Source: Haloarchaeobius iranensis
Lineage (GTDB): Archaea; Halobacteriota; Halobacteria; Halobacteriales; Natrialbaceae
Assembly: GCF_900103505.1 (NCBI RefSeq)
Contig: NZ_FNIA01000001.1
Span: 62,001 to 126,000 of the forward strand
Direction: 5' to 3'
Length of the DNA stretch: 64,000 nt
The position numbers and the translations under genes were made by a program. This document shows positions 34,590 through 43,089 of this stretch, in pieces. The notes under the pieces were generated by a model. The model saw only the letters and a list, made by a program, of their open reading frames with translations, was not told the origin of the DNA and searched no databases. Positions within the stretch are counted from its first letter, which is position 1, and every line of letters begins with the position of its first letter.

Positions 34590-35291
34590 ATGACCACGAA
34601 CCGCCTTCCCGACGGAACGACACTGCTGCTGGTAGCCCTCTGTCTCGCACTCGTGGCCGTCCCGATCGCGGCCACGCAGGACTCCGCGACCCTCTCGCTG
34701 TCCTCGGCCGAGGCAGAGTCGGCCAGCGACACGGTTACCGTCACGCTCGCGGCGGACGGCTCGGACGTCGCCGGCTACCAGGCCAACGTCACGTTCGACC
34801 CGTCGGTCGTCCAGGTGCAACGCGTCTCCGGAGCGGACTACTCCGACCCGGTGCAGAACGTCGACAACGAGGCGGGCTGGGTGTTCCTCACCCAGTCCCA
34901 GGCGAACGGCGTCGACGACCCGCAGCTCGCGACCATCACGTTCGAGGTCGTCGGGAGCGCGGGCGAGCGCTCGACGCTCTCGTTCGTCGAGTCCGACACC
35001 CGTGTCAACGACGCCGCCGGCGCCCACGTCGACGTGAGCCTCGACAGCGGCACCGTCAGCGTCGCCGACGGTGCCGGCGTGACGGCCCACGGCGATGGCT
35101 CGCAAGCAACGGCTGACGGCGGTGGCGAGGACCCTGCAGCCGGCACGGCGAACCAGCAGGTCGGCTCCGGCACCGCCACCCCGGGCGGTGCGGCGGGCGG
35201 GAACGGAACGGGTCTCTCGACGCCGATGCTCGTCGGCGGTGCGGCCGCACTGCTCGCCGGTGGCGTGTTGCTCGGTCGGCGCGCGTCCTGA
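34590..35291 (+). CDS. Membrane-anchored cohesin-domain protein
   Basis: 233 residues. Signal peptide (TLLLVALCLALVAVPIAA), a cohesin-like domain (about 32-155), a Gly/Thr/Ala linker and a C-terminal membrane segment (LVGGAAALLAGGVLLG) ending in basic residues. The cohesin is clearly related to that inside the upstream subtilase: both have GYQA, FDP, a DPVxNxDNE segment and GVDxPxxAxIxFxV. It lies 153 bases after the subtilase on the same strand. By analogy with bacterial cohesin-dockerin pairs it would hold the protease at the cell surface (inference). Confidence 0.82.
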   Translation: MTTNRLPDGTTLLLVALCLALVAVPIAATQDSATLSLSSAEAESASDTVTVTLAADGSDVAGYQANVTFDPSVVQVQRVSGADYSDPVQNVDNEAGWVFLTQSQANGVDDPQLATITFEVVGSAGERSTLSFVESDTRVNDAAGAHVDVSLDSGTVSVADGAGVTAHGDGSQATADGGGEDPAAGTANQQVGSGTATPGGAAGGNGTGLSTPMLVGGAAALLAGGVLLGRRAS

Positions 35292-35333
35292 GAACCGACC
35301 GATTCTTACCGGGCGCTCGCTTACCGGCGCGTG

Positions 35334-36341
35334 ATGGACGCGCCGCTGTGGACCGACGCCCACGCCCCGTCGCTCGAGGAGCTACCACAGCCGGACGCAC
35401 GGGAGTACCTGCAGAAGGCGGTCGACGAGCCGCTGAACCTCCTGCTGCACGGGCCGGCCGGCGTCGGCAAGACGGCTGGCGTCCGGGCGCTCGGCCGCGA
35501 GGCACACGACGACCCCGACAACGACCTCGTGGAGATCAACGTCGCCGACTTCTTCGGGCGGACGAAGACGGAGATCAAGAACGACCCCCGGTTCGCCTCG
35601 TTCCTCGACGGGAAGTCCCGGCTCTCGAAGCGGGACATGATAAACCACGTGCTGAAGGAGTCCGCGAGCTACGCGCCGGTGTCGGGGAGCTACAAGACGG
35701 TCCTGCTGGACAACGCCGAGGACGTGCGCGTGGACTTCCAGCAGGCGCTCCGCCGGGTGATGGAGCGCTACCACCGGACGACCCAGTTCGTCATCTGCAC
35801 CCGCCAGCCGACGAAGCTCATCCCGCCGATCCGCTCGCGCTGTTTCCAGGTGCCGCTGCGGGCGGCGACGAACGACGAGCTGGTGACGGTGCTCCAACGC
35901 ATCGTCGAGGCGGAGGACGTGGACTACGACGACGACGGGCTGGAGTACGTCGCCGGCTACGCCGACGGCGACGTCCGCGAGGCCATCCTCGCCGCACAGA
36001 CCACGGTCTCGCGAGCGGACGAGCTGACGATGCAGACCGCCTACGAGACGCTCGGCGACGTCGGCACGCTCGACGAGGTCGGCGAGATGCTCGACGACGC
36101 CGAGGCTGGCGATTTCACCGACGCCCGCTCGACGCTCGACGACCTGCTCGTCGACGAGGGGTACAGCGGTGCCGAGGTACTGGCGGAGATACTCACGGTG
36201 GGGCGTAAGCGCTACGACGGCGACCGGCTGGCCCGGCTCCACCGGCTCGCGGGCGAAGTCGACCACGACATGAGCGAGGGCACGAGCGACCGTGTCCACC
36301 TCGGACACCTGCTGGCGGAGCTGGGTCGGTCGACGGCGTAG
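35334..36341 (+). CDS. rfcC: Replication factor C small subunit, RfcC-like
   Basis: AAA+ clamp-loader subunit, 335 residues. Walker A is GPAGVGKT. The Walker B region reads VLLDNAED, where canonical RFC small subunits have DEAD/DEAH-like sequence, and the SRC motif survives as IRSRCF. Haloarchaea carry a second, divergent small subunit called RfcC, which this matches by length and sequence style. The altered Walker B suggests weak or no ATPase. ATTCTTACC at about 35301-35309 is a probable promoter element. Confidence 0.87.
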   Translation: MDAPLWTDAHAPSLEELPQPDAREYLQKAVDEPLNLLLHGPAGVGKTAGVRALGREAHDDPDNDLVEINVADFFGRTKTEIKNDPRFASFLDGKSRLSKRDMINHVLKESASYAPVSGSYKTVLLDNAEDVRVDFQQALRRVMERYHRTTQFVICTRQPTKLIPPIRSRCFQVPLRAATNDELVTVLQRIVEAEDVDYDDDGLEYVAGYADGDVREAILAAQTTVSRADELTMQTAYETLGDVGTLDEVGEMLDDAEAGDFTDARSTLDDLLVDEGYSGAEVLAEILTVGRKRYDGDRLARLHRLAGEVDHDMSEGTSDRVHLGHLLAELGRSTA

Positions 36342-36526
36342 CGGCTGTCTGGCTCGGTGGGGGCCGCGAACAGGCGACGCGTGAGCTGCCGGTCCGGGGC
36401 GCGTCGCGCTCCCGCCTCGACCGCCGGACCGCGTGGGTCAGACCACGCCCCGGTTGCGGCGGCATCACTGAACAACCCTCGGCCGGTGGGGAACCCTCTT
36501 TCTCCGTGGCGTACGACTGTGCCGGT

Positions 36527-36973
36527 ATGCAGACGCTCTCGGAGACGCGGATCACGAACCGCCAGCGGGTCCAGCCGAACCACGCGAACAACTACGAGGC
36601 GGTCCACGGCGGCAACCTGATGAAGTGGATGGACGAGGTCGGCGCGATGGCGGCGATGCGCTTCGCGGGCGAGACCTGCGTCACTGCCGCGGTCGACGAG
36701 TTCTCCTTCGAGCGGCCAATCCCGGTCGGCGAGACGGCGCTCATCGACGCGTACGTCTTCGACGCGGGCCGGACGAGCGTCCGGGTGTTCCTGCGGGCGT
36801 ACCGCGAGGAGCCGCGGTCGGGCGACACCGAGCAGACGACTGCGGCGTGTTTCACCTTCGTCGCGGTCGGGGACGACGGGAAGCCGGTTCCGGTGCCGTC
36901 GGTCCGGATCGAGACCGACGCGGACGAGCGGTTGCAGGCGACGGCACGGGCTGCCGTCGACGGTGGCGACTAG
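36527..36973 (+). CDS. Hotdog-fold acyl-CoA thioesterase
   Basis: 148 residues, 4HBT family. The active-site helix carries NNYEAVHGGNLMKWMDEVGA, with the catalytic Asp as in YciA/BACH-type thioesterases, followed by DEFSFERPIPVGETALIDAY. Substrate chain length cannot be told. Its TAG stop overlaps the stop of convergent trmG10 in the tetranucleotide CTAG (36970-36973). The gap before it (36342-36526) shows nothing else. Confidence 0.87.
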   Translation: MQTLSETRITNRQRVQPNHANNYEAVHGGNLMKWMDEVGAMAAMRFAGETCVTAAVDEFSFERPIPVGETALIDAYVFDAGRTSVRVFLRAYREEPRSGDTEQTTAACFTFVAVGDDGKPVPVPSVRIETDADERLQATARAAVDGGD

Positions 36974-38028
36974 TCGAGCACGAGCACGTAGCGGGTCAGC
37001 GACCGGTGCACGCGGCGCTCGAAGGCGTGCTCGACCGTCCAGCCCGCGCGTCTGGCGGCACCGGTCCAGTCGCGGTCCGCGACGACGACGGCGCGGCCGG
37101 CGACGCGGCGGGACTCCGTGAGGGCGCCGGCGACGAGGTCGTCGAGCGCGTGGGTCTCGATCTTCGACTGGCGGCCGTACGGGGCGTCGAAGACGACGGC
37201 GTCGACCGCGTCGTCGACGAGCGGGAGCCGGGTGGCGTCGCCGCGGCAGACGTGCCAGTCACCTGGGTCTGTAATCGGGTGGTTCCCCTCGCCGTCGAGG
37301 AAGTGACCGAGGTTCTCCGTCGCTCCACGGACCATCTTCGACTGGGCGTCGACGCCGACGACGTCCGCGCCGACGAGTCCCGCCTCCACGAGCACGCCGC
37401 CGGTGCCACACATCGGGTCGAGGACGCGACGGCCGGCGGCCGCACCGGCGACGTTGGCGACGGCGCGGGCGAGCAGGGGGTCCATGCTGCCGGGCTGGAA
37501 GAACGGCTTGTCCGTGGGCTTGCGGTCGCCGAAGTCGCGGGCCGACTCGGCGGTGAGCCAGCCGACGGCGCAGACCCCGGCCTCGCCGGCCGCACCGTCG
37601 CTCCCCACGTGGGGGTCGTCCTCGTCGTCGACGGTCGGGGCGAACAGCGCCCGCAGTTCGTGGTCGGGGTCGTCGAGGTCCACCGCGAACCCGCGGTCGA
37701 CGAGCACCTGGCCGAGCGCGCGCTCGGCGTCACTCGTCGAGACCCCGGTGTCGCCGCGCACGTCCCGGGAACGGACGGCGACGGTTCCCTGGCGGTCGAT
37801 TGGCGCGGCCTCCAGCAGGGCGACCGCGCTGTCGACGGTCGCGTCGGTCCGGCCGACGAGTTCGCTCGCGCGGTGGGTGTAGGCCAGTCCGCGGACGCGT
37901 TCGGGGAGGACGCTGTGTGCGACGGCGAGACCGTCGCCGATGCGCTCGACGCCGGTCGCCGCGCTGGCGGCCTCACAGGCGGCGAAGGCGTCGTCCTCGC
38001 CGCCGAGTTCCAGCAGGTACACGTCCAA
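36970..38028 (-). CDS. trmG10: tRNA (guanine-10-N2) dimethyltransferase
   Basis: 352 residues: an N-terminal THUMP-type RNA-binding region (to about 165) and a C-terminal SAM-dependent methyltransferase fold with DPMCGTGGVLVEAGL, VVGVDAQSKM and the catalytic motif DAPYGRQS. Archaeal Trm-G10 enzymes normally have (D/N)PPY; here the first proline is alanine. The enzyme makes m2G/m22G at position 10 of tRNAs. The ATG at 38028 begins the conserved MDVYLLELGGED. Confidence 0.9.
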   Translation of the reverse strand: MDVYLLELGGEDDAFAACEAASAATGVERIGDGLAVAHSVLPERVRGLAYTHRASELVGRTDATVDSAVALLEAAPIDRQGTVAVRSRDVRGDTGVSTSDAERALGQVLVDRGFAVDLDDPDHELRALFAPTVDDEDDPHVGSDGAAGEAGVCAVGWLTAESARDFGDRKPTDKPFFQPGSMDPLLARAVANVAGAAAGRRVLDPMCGTGGVLVEAGLVGADVVGVDAQSKMVRGATENLGHFLDGEGNHPITDPGDWHVCRGDATRLPLVDDAVDAVVFDAPYGRQSKIETHALDDLVAGALTESRRVAGRAVVVADRDWTGAARRAGWTVEHAFERRVHRSLTRYVLVLD

Positions 38029-38213
38029 CCGTGTGCGAGGGCGGGCAATCAGCGTGTCGACTGGCGGACGCGGCGCGTGCTTACGTCGGAGCCGCCACCG
38101 GCGGGCGAGGAGCGTTCAAGCCGGCCTTTTATCGGCAGTATTGACCGATTCCGTCGCACGGGAACGACCGTCCCGTCGTTCGGTCTGTCGCCGTGCGGGC
38201 ACGTGGCACCAAC

Positions 38214-38245
38214 CTTTATAAACCTTAAATACGACTTTTAAGTCG
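38214..38245 (+). promoter_or_regulatory. tbp promoter with TATA box and inverted repeat
   Basis: A strong TATA-like CTTTATAAACC (38214-38224) is followed by CGACTT-TT-AAGTCG (38232-38245), an inverted repeat ending just before the tbp ATG at 38250. The repeat lies where transcription should start, a sensible place for autoregulation. Confidence 0.6.
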
Positions 38246-38249
38246 AGTT

Positions 38250-38810
38250 ATGACCGACCCCAAGGAGACTATAAATATCGAGAACGTCGTCGCCTCGACC
38301 GGTATCGGCCAGGAGCTCGACCTGCAGAGCGTCGCCATGGACCTCGAGGGGGCCGACTACGACCCCGAGCAGTTCCCCGGCCTCGTCTACCGCACGCAGG
38401 AGCCCAAGTCCGCCGCGCTCATCTTCCGGTCCGGGAAGATCGTCTGCACCGGCGCGAAGAGCACAGACGACGTCCACGAGAGCCTCCGTATCGTCTTCGA
38501 CAAGCTCCGCGACCTCAACATCCAGGTGAACGAGGACCCGGAGATCGTCGTCCAGAACATCGTCACCTCTGCCGACCTCGGCCGCAATCTCAACCTCAAC
38601 GCCATCGCCATCGGTCTCGGACTGGAGAACATCGAGTACGAGCCCGAGCAGTTCCCCGGCCTCGTCTACCGCCTCGACGAGCCGGAGGTCGTCGCACTCC
38701 TGTTCGGCTCCGGGAAGCTCGTCATCACCGGCGGGAAGAAGCCCGAGGACGCCGAACACGCCGTCGACAAGATCGTCTCGCGCCTCGAAGACCTCGGCCT
38801 GCTGGAGTAG
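38250..38810 (+). CDS. tbp: TATA-box-binding protein
   Basis: General transcription factor that binds the TATA box and recruits TFB and RNA polymerase. 186 residues in the usual two-repeat saddle: repeat one INIENVVASTGIGQELDLQS with FPGLVYRTQEPKSAALIF, repeat two VQNIVTSADLGRNLNLNAIA with FPGLVYRLDEPEVVALLF, each ending in a VCTGAK/VITGGK strand. The acidic tail is short. Haloarchaea often have several tbp genes; this copy looks like the conserved chromosomal one. Confidence 0.97.
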   Translation: MTDPKETINIENVVASTGIGQELDLQSVAMDLEGADYDPEQFPGLVYRTQEPKSAALIFRSGKIVCTGAKSTDDVHESLRIVFDKLRDLNIQVNEDPEIVVQNIVTSADLGRNLNLNAIAIGLGLENIEYEPEQFPGLVYRLDEPEVVALLFGSGKLVITGGKKPEDAEHAVDKIVSRLEDLGLLE

Positions 38811-38891
38811 CTCGACGGTTCTTTCCACTCCTCTTTCGCGGTGATACGCATCCCCAGAAGAGACATTGCTGTCGAACGCAAGGTGACGGGT

Positions 38892-40748
38892 ATGTCCGCG
38901 GAGCCAGCGGCGATGACGGTCCTCCACGTCGACGACGACGGGGAGTTCATCGCCCTCACGGCCGAGTTGCTCGGGCGGCAGAGCGACCGCATCACCGTCA
39001 TCTCCGCCACGAACGCCGCCGAGGCGCTCGACCTGCTCGAACGGGAGGACGTCGACTGCGTCGTCTCCGACTACGAGATGTCGGAGACCGACGGGCTGGA
39101 ACTGCTCGCCGCCGTCCGCGAGCGCAACGAGGAGCTCCCGTTCATCCTCTTTACCGGCCGGGGGAGCGAGGAGATCGCCAGCGAGGCCATCTCGGCCGGT
39201 GTCACCGACTACCTCCGCAAGGGCGGTGGCAGCGACCAGTTCGCACTGCTCGCGAACCGTATCGAGAACGCCGTCGAGCAGGCCCGCTCGCGCGTGAGCT
39301 ACCGGGCGGTGTTCGAGAACACCGACGTGGGGCTCACCGTTCGCGACGTCGAGACCGGGACCGTGGTCGACGTGAACCAGGAGTACTGCGACATGCTCGG
39401 CTACGACCGGGAGACGCTGAGCGACATCACGTTGGACGAGCTGACCGCCGACGTCCCGGGGTACGACGCCGAACGCGGCGTCGAACTCCTCGAACGGGCG
39501 GTCGCGGACCCCGAGTTCTCCTTCGAGTGGCCCGACGAACGCAGCGACGGGACGACCCGCTGGGTCGAGGTCGACGCCACGCAGGTCCAGATCGAAGGAC
39601 GGGAACGGTCGCTCGTCACGGTCACCGACGTCCACGAGCGCCACGAGCGGGAGGCGGCGCTGGCGACCCTCCACCAGGTCGCGACGGAGATACAGGAGTG
39701 CGAGACCGTCGAAGCCGCCTGCGAACGGACCATCGACGCCGCCGAGTCCATCCTGGAGTTCGAGATGTGCAGCATCCTGGTCGCCGGCGACGGCTGGCTC
39801 GTCCCGAAGGCGCTCTCCGCCGGTGCGCCCGACGACGGAGCGCGCCGGATGCGTCCCGATCAGGGTCTGGCCGGGGAGACGTACCAGACCGGCGAGCCCA
39901 CGCTCGTCGAGGACGTGCTGGACGACGAGACCGCCGAGCCCGCCAAGGCGAGCTACCGGTCCGGTATCAGCGTCCCCGTCGGCGAGAGCGCGGTGTTCCA
40001 GGCCGTCGCGACGGAGTCGAACGCCTTCTCGCAGGAGGACCTCGAACTCGCGGAGCTGCTCGTCTCGCACACCGCGCGGGCGCTCGACCGTCTCCGGTTC
40101 GAGGGCGAGCTCCGGCGACAGAACGAGCGCCTGGAGGAGTTCGCGAGCGTCGTCAGCCACGACCTCCGTAACCCCCTGACCGTCGCCCAGGGCAACCTCG
40201 AACTGCTTGCCGAGGAGTGCGACGGCAAGCACCTCGACCACGTCCGGGAAGCACTCGACCGCATGGCGAGCATCACCGAGGACACCCTGCGGCTCGCCCG
40301 ACACGGCGACGCCGTGGAGGAGACCAGTCCGGTCGACATCGCGGCGTTCGCCGACCGCTGCTGGAACGTCGTCCAGACCGACGAGGCGACCCTGACCGTC
40401 ACGGACTCGCCCACCATCAGCGCCGACCGTACACGGCTCCAGCACATCTTCGAGAACCTGTTCCGGAACAGTGTCGACCACGCCACACCCGCGGACGGTG
40501 CCGCCGTCGCCATCACCGTCGGCGTGCTCCCCGGCGGCTTCTACGTCGAAGACGACGGCGTGGGTATCCCCGACACCGAGCGGGACCGGGTGTTCGACCC
40601 CGGACACACGACAACCGAGCAGGGCACGGGCTTCGGGCTGGCCATCGTCGAGGAGTTCGCCACCGCCCACGGCTGGACCGTCCACGTCACCGAGGGGAGC
40701 GACGGCGGGGCGCGGTTCGAGTTCACCGGGGTCGAGGTGCTCGACTGA
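38892..40748 (+). CDS. Hybrid sensor: receiver-PAS-GAF-histidine kinase
   Basis: 618 residues. An N-terminal receiver domain with LHVDDDGEF and phospho-acceptor Asp60 (VVSDYEM) and conserved Lys in YLRKGG; a PAS domain (about 145-255, VFENTDVGLTVRDVETG); a GAF domain (about 260-420); then a HisKA H-box VVSHDLRNPL and HATPase with EDDGVGIPDTE and GTGFGLAIVEE. No membrane segment, so cytoplasmic. The receiver-first order is common in haloarchaeal kinases. The ATG at 38892 places the receiver at the N-terminus. Signal and partner unknown. Confidence 0.88.
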   Translation: MSAEPAAMTVLHVDDDGEFIALTAELLGRQSDRITVISATNAAEALDLLEREDVDCVVSDYEMSETDGLELLAAVRERNEELPFILFTGRGSEEIASEAISAGVTDYLRKGGGSDQFALLANRIENAVEQARSRVSYRAVFENTDVGLTVRDVETGTVVDVNQEYCDMLGYDRETLSDITLDELTADVPGYDAERGVELLERAVADPEFSFEWPDERSDGTTRWVEVDATQVQIEGRERSLVTVTDVHERHEREAALATLHQVATEIQECETVEAACERTIDAAESILEFEMCSILVAGDGWLVPKALSAGAPDDGARRMRPDQGLAGETYQTGEPTLVEDVLDDETAEPAKASYRSGISVPVGESAVFQAVATESNAFSQEDLELAELLVSHTARALDRLRFEGELRRQNERLEEFASVVSHDLRNPLTVAQGNLELLAEECDGKHLDHVREALDRMASITEDTLRLARHGDAVEETSPVDIAAFADRCWNVVQTDEATLTVTDSPTISADRTRLQHIFENLFRNSVDHATPADGAAVAITVGVLPGGFYVEDDGVGIPDTERDRVFDPGHTTTEQGTGFGLAIVEEFATAHGWTVHVTEGSDGGARFEFTGVEVLD

Positions 40749-40797
40749 GGCGACGGGGCGCCTCGGACCGCGGGTGACACCGAAAAGCGGCAGGCAC

Positions 40798-41202
40798 ATG
40801 ACACCGTGGCCGCTAGCCACGGCCATGGTCGGTCTCACGCCGCTGCAACTGGACCCGTCGGCCGGGGCACCCGCCGCCTACGTCGGGACGTTCGTCGTCG
40901 CCACCCTCTTCTACTCGGTGACGCTGCACATCGCGGCACGGAACGTCCTCGGCGACGTGCCGGTCAAGCTCGCATTCGTCGTCGGCCCGATGCTCGCGCT
41001 CGTCTCCCTGCTGCTCCAGCAGTACGGTCCCGCCGTCGTCCTCCCGGTGACGCTGGTGGCCGACGGGGTCGCCATCAGCCTCGTCTACCGCCTCGACGCG
41101 AAGCTCACCGCGTTCGTCTCGGTCATCCACTACACCGTCGCGGTCATCCTCGGGTTCACGCTGTTCAACCTCGTCGCCCTGCTGTCGACCGCGCCGGCCT
41201 GA
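40798..41202 (+). CDS. Membrane protein, DUF7473-like
   Basis: 134 residues with four hydrophobic segments; conserved-looking FYSVTLHIAARNVLGDVPVK, LLLQQYGPAVVLPVTLVADG and FTLFNLVALLSTAPA recall a haloarchaeal family I know as DUF7473. No function is known. It follows the kinase by about 50 bases on the same strand. Confidence 0.7.
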   Translation: MTPWPLATAMVGLTPLQLDPSAGAPAAYVGTFVVATLFYSVTLHIAARNVLGDVPVKLAFVVGPMLALVSLLLQQYGPAVVLPVTLVADGVAISLVYRLDAKLTAFVSVIHYTVAVILGFTLFNLVALLSTAPA

Positions 41203-41262
41203 CGGTGGCCGGTCGGGCTCACGCATGGCCGCCTTTTTGTCGTGGCTCCGCCGAGATGGCGT

Positions 41263-41577
41263 ATGGACGCATCGAGCCGCACCCAGGTCGCCCGGGGCGG
41301 ACTGTCGCTGTTGCTCGCCGGCGCCATCGTCGGTCTCGTCGCCGCGAGCGGTATCCAGAACGCGACCGGGCTCGCCGTCACGCTCGTGGTCGTCGGGGCC
41401 CTCGCGCTGGTCGTCGGGAAGGCCGCCGAGCAGCAGGTGCTGCTCGGTGTCTGGCTCGCGCCGGTCGTCGCCGGCGTCATCGTCTACGTGTTCGAGCCGG
41501 ACGCGCTGCTGACGCAGGCGTTCCTGCTCGGCGTCGTCGGGATCGCACAGCTGCTGTTCTCCCAGACAGGGACGTAA
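41263..41577 (+). CDS. Small membrane protein of unknown function
   Basis: 104 residues with three to four hydrophobic segments (GGLSLLLAGAIVGLVAA, VTLVVVGALALVVG, GVWLAPVVAGVIVYVFE, AFLLGVVGIAQLLF). I do not recognise the family. Convergent with hisG, 17 bases between stops. Confidence 0.7.
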   Translation: MDASSRTQVARGGLSLLLAGAIVGLVAASGIQNATGLAVTLVVVGALALVVGKAAEQQVLLGVWLAPVVAGVIVYVFEPDALLTQAFLLGVVGIAQLLFSQTGT

Positions 41578-41594
41578 CCGAACGCCGGAGGCGA

Positions 41595-42440
41595 CTACTC
41601 GACCAGCCGCTCGATCTCGGTGACGAGGATGTCGCTCGCGCCCTCGCGCTTGACCTCGTTGATCGTCTCGAAGACGTCGCGTTCGTCGACGACGGCGTGG
41701 ACCGCCAGCTTGTCCGAGCCCGCGATGTCCATCACCGTCGGGCCGCCCATGCCGGGGATGACCTCGCGGACGGCGTCGAGGTTCGACTCGGGGACGTTCA
41801 TCATCAGGTAGCGCTTGCCCTCGGCCGCGATGACGGAGTCGAACGCCATGCGGATCTGCTCGGTCTTCCCGTCGTCGGCCACGTCCGGGCGGGCGACGAG
41901 CCGGACCGACGACTTGAGCACCTCGTCGATGATGGCCAGCCGGTTCACCTTCAGCGTCGTCCCCGTCGAGGTGATGTCGACGATTGCGTCCGCCATGTCC
42001 ACGTGGGGCGTCAGCTCGGTCGCGCCGGTCACCTCGACGATGTCGGCGTCGATGTTGCGTTCCTCGAAGTAGTTCCGCGTGATGGTCGGGAACTCGGTGG
42101 CGACGGTCCGTCCGTCGAGGTCGAACGGCGTCTCGATGTCGCCCTCCTCCGGCGCGGCCAGCACGAGCCGGCACTGGCCGTAGCCGAGGTCGAGCAGGTC
42201 GGTCACGTCGACGTCGGCCTCGCAGACCTGGTCGTAGCCGGTGACGCCGAGGTCGGCCGCGCCGTCGGCGACGTACTCGGGGATGTCGGCGGCCCGGGCG
42301 AACAGCACGCTGACGTCGGGGTCGACGGTGTCCGCGTACAGCTTCCGGTCGGCCCCGTCGACGACGTGGAGTCCGGCCCGCTCCAGCAGGTCGATGGTCG
42401 GCTCGTGCAGTCGGCCCTTGTTCGGTACCGCGATGCGCAT
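41595..42440 (-). CDS. hisG: ATP phosphoribosyltransferase
   Basis: First enzyme of histidine biosynthesis, joining ATP and PRPP. At 281 residues it is the long, self-sufficient HisG with a C-terminal regulatory ACT-like domain ([20 protein letters not shown]). The PRPP-binding strand is around [20 protein letters not shown], and the N-terminus [11 protein letters not shown] is typical. No other his gene is in the window. Its upstream side borders the AT-rich island. Confidence 0.95.
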   Translation of the reverse strand: MRIAVPNKGRLHEPTIDLLERAGLHVVDGADRKLYADTVDPDVSVLFARAADIPEYVADGAADLGVTGYDQVCEADVDVTDLLDLGYGQCRLVLAAPEEGDIETPFDLDGRTVATEFPTITRNYFEERNIDADIVEVTGATELTPHVDMADAIVDITSTGTTLKVNRLAIIDEVLKSSVRLVARPDVADDGKTEQIRMAFDSVIAAEGKRYLMMNVPESNLDAVREVIPGMGGPTVMDIAGSDKLAVHAVVDERDVFETINEVKREGASDILVTEIERLVE

Positions 42441-42492
42441 TTGCCGTTCCTTCGCGTCCGGACGGGAACTGCCTTTCCATCCACCCGGTGCT

Positions 42493-42510
42493 TGCCGGTT
42501 TGAACCGGCA
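42493..42510. repeat. Inverted repeat at the left edge of the AT-rich island
   Basis: TGCCGGTT-TG-AACCGGCA, eight-base arms, exactly where GC-rich sequence upstream of hisG changes to AT-rich sequence. Could be an operator or terminator for hisG, or a trace of insertion. I find no matching copy at the right edge. Confidence 0.45.
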
Positions 42511-42657
42511 CCATATGCAAAATATTATCAATAAAATATGATGTGTGGGCAGAAAGCCGATGGAGGGAAAACGTATATCAATGGACGAAATATATCGAAT
42601 ATTGATATGGGGGTTTGAAATAATAGTTCTTATAAACGGTAAACTGTATTCTCTCAC

Positions 42658-43083
42658 ATGGTTAGACACTCACGACGAAAGTTTCTATCGATAGCGATGT
42701 CTTGTGGTATAGTAACTACGAGTGGTTGCTCTATTTTATTTGACAACGCTATTGCCCCTGGTACACTATTCTTGGAAAATCGCGATTCTATACCCCATGG
42801 AGTACAGTTTCATGCGACAAATGCTCCGACAGAAGTCCCTAACCCTGAGACAAGGCTAAGTGGTAGTTATTCAATTGCCCCGGGAAAGAAACAAAAATAC
42901 ACAGAGTACATAGAGTTTCCTGGGGAGTATGCATTCCAAGCTGAGTTAAGCAATGGTGATACAGCCGAGATACGGAAGTGTACATTTAACAAAAATGAAG
43001 CAGGACGATTGGACGGACCAGCAATCCAGTTTACTATTGATATCGATGGGACAGTCGGTTGGAACCTATTAACTGTTAGTTGA
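42658..43083 (+). CDS. Tat-exported lipoprotein of unknown function (AT-rich island)
   Basis: 141 residues. The N-terminus MVRHSRRKFLSIAMSCGIVT has a classic twin-arginine motif (SRRKFL) and leads to a lipobox cysteine in TSGC, so it should be exported folded and lipid-anchored. The mature part (about 118 residues) looks like a single beta-sandwich (LFLENRDSIPHGVQFHA, SYSIAPGKKQKYTEYIEFPG), with no catalytic motif. A TATA-like CTTATAAAC (42629-42637) lies 25 bases before the ATG. Codon use is AT-rich. It ends six bases from the stop of the convergent Tat gene; the two may be a functional pair. Confidence 0.75.
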   Translation: MVRHSRRKFLSIAMSCGIVTTSGCSILFDNAIAPGTLFLENRDSIPHGVQFHATNAPTEVPNPETRLSGSYSIAPGKKQKYTEYIEFPGEYAFQAELSNGDTAEIRKCTFNKNEAGRLDGPAIQFTIDIDGTVGWNLLTVS

Positions 43084-43089
43084 TTTTAT

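Noticed and set aside
32193-35363. Open frame of 1056 codons antisense to the subtilase and cohesin genes
   Set aside because: It mirrors the GC-rich codon pattern of the real genes, has a V/G/R/D-rich composition with no motifs, and the sense strand carries complete catalytic and calcium-binding motifs.
36970-36973. Overlap of two stop codons in CTAG as a possible error
   Set aside because: Both proteins end at family-typical lengths; tight convergent stops also occur at 22236/22237 and 61321/61322.
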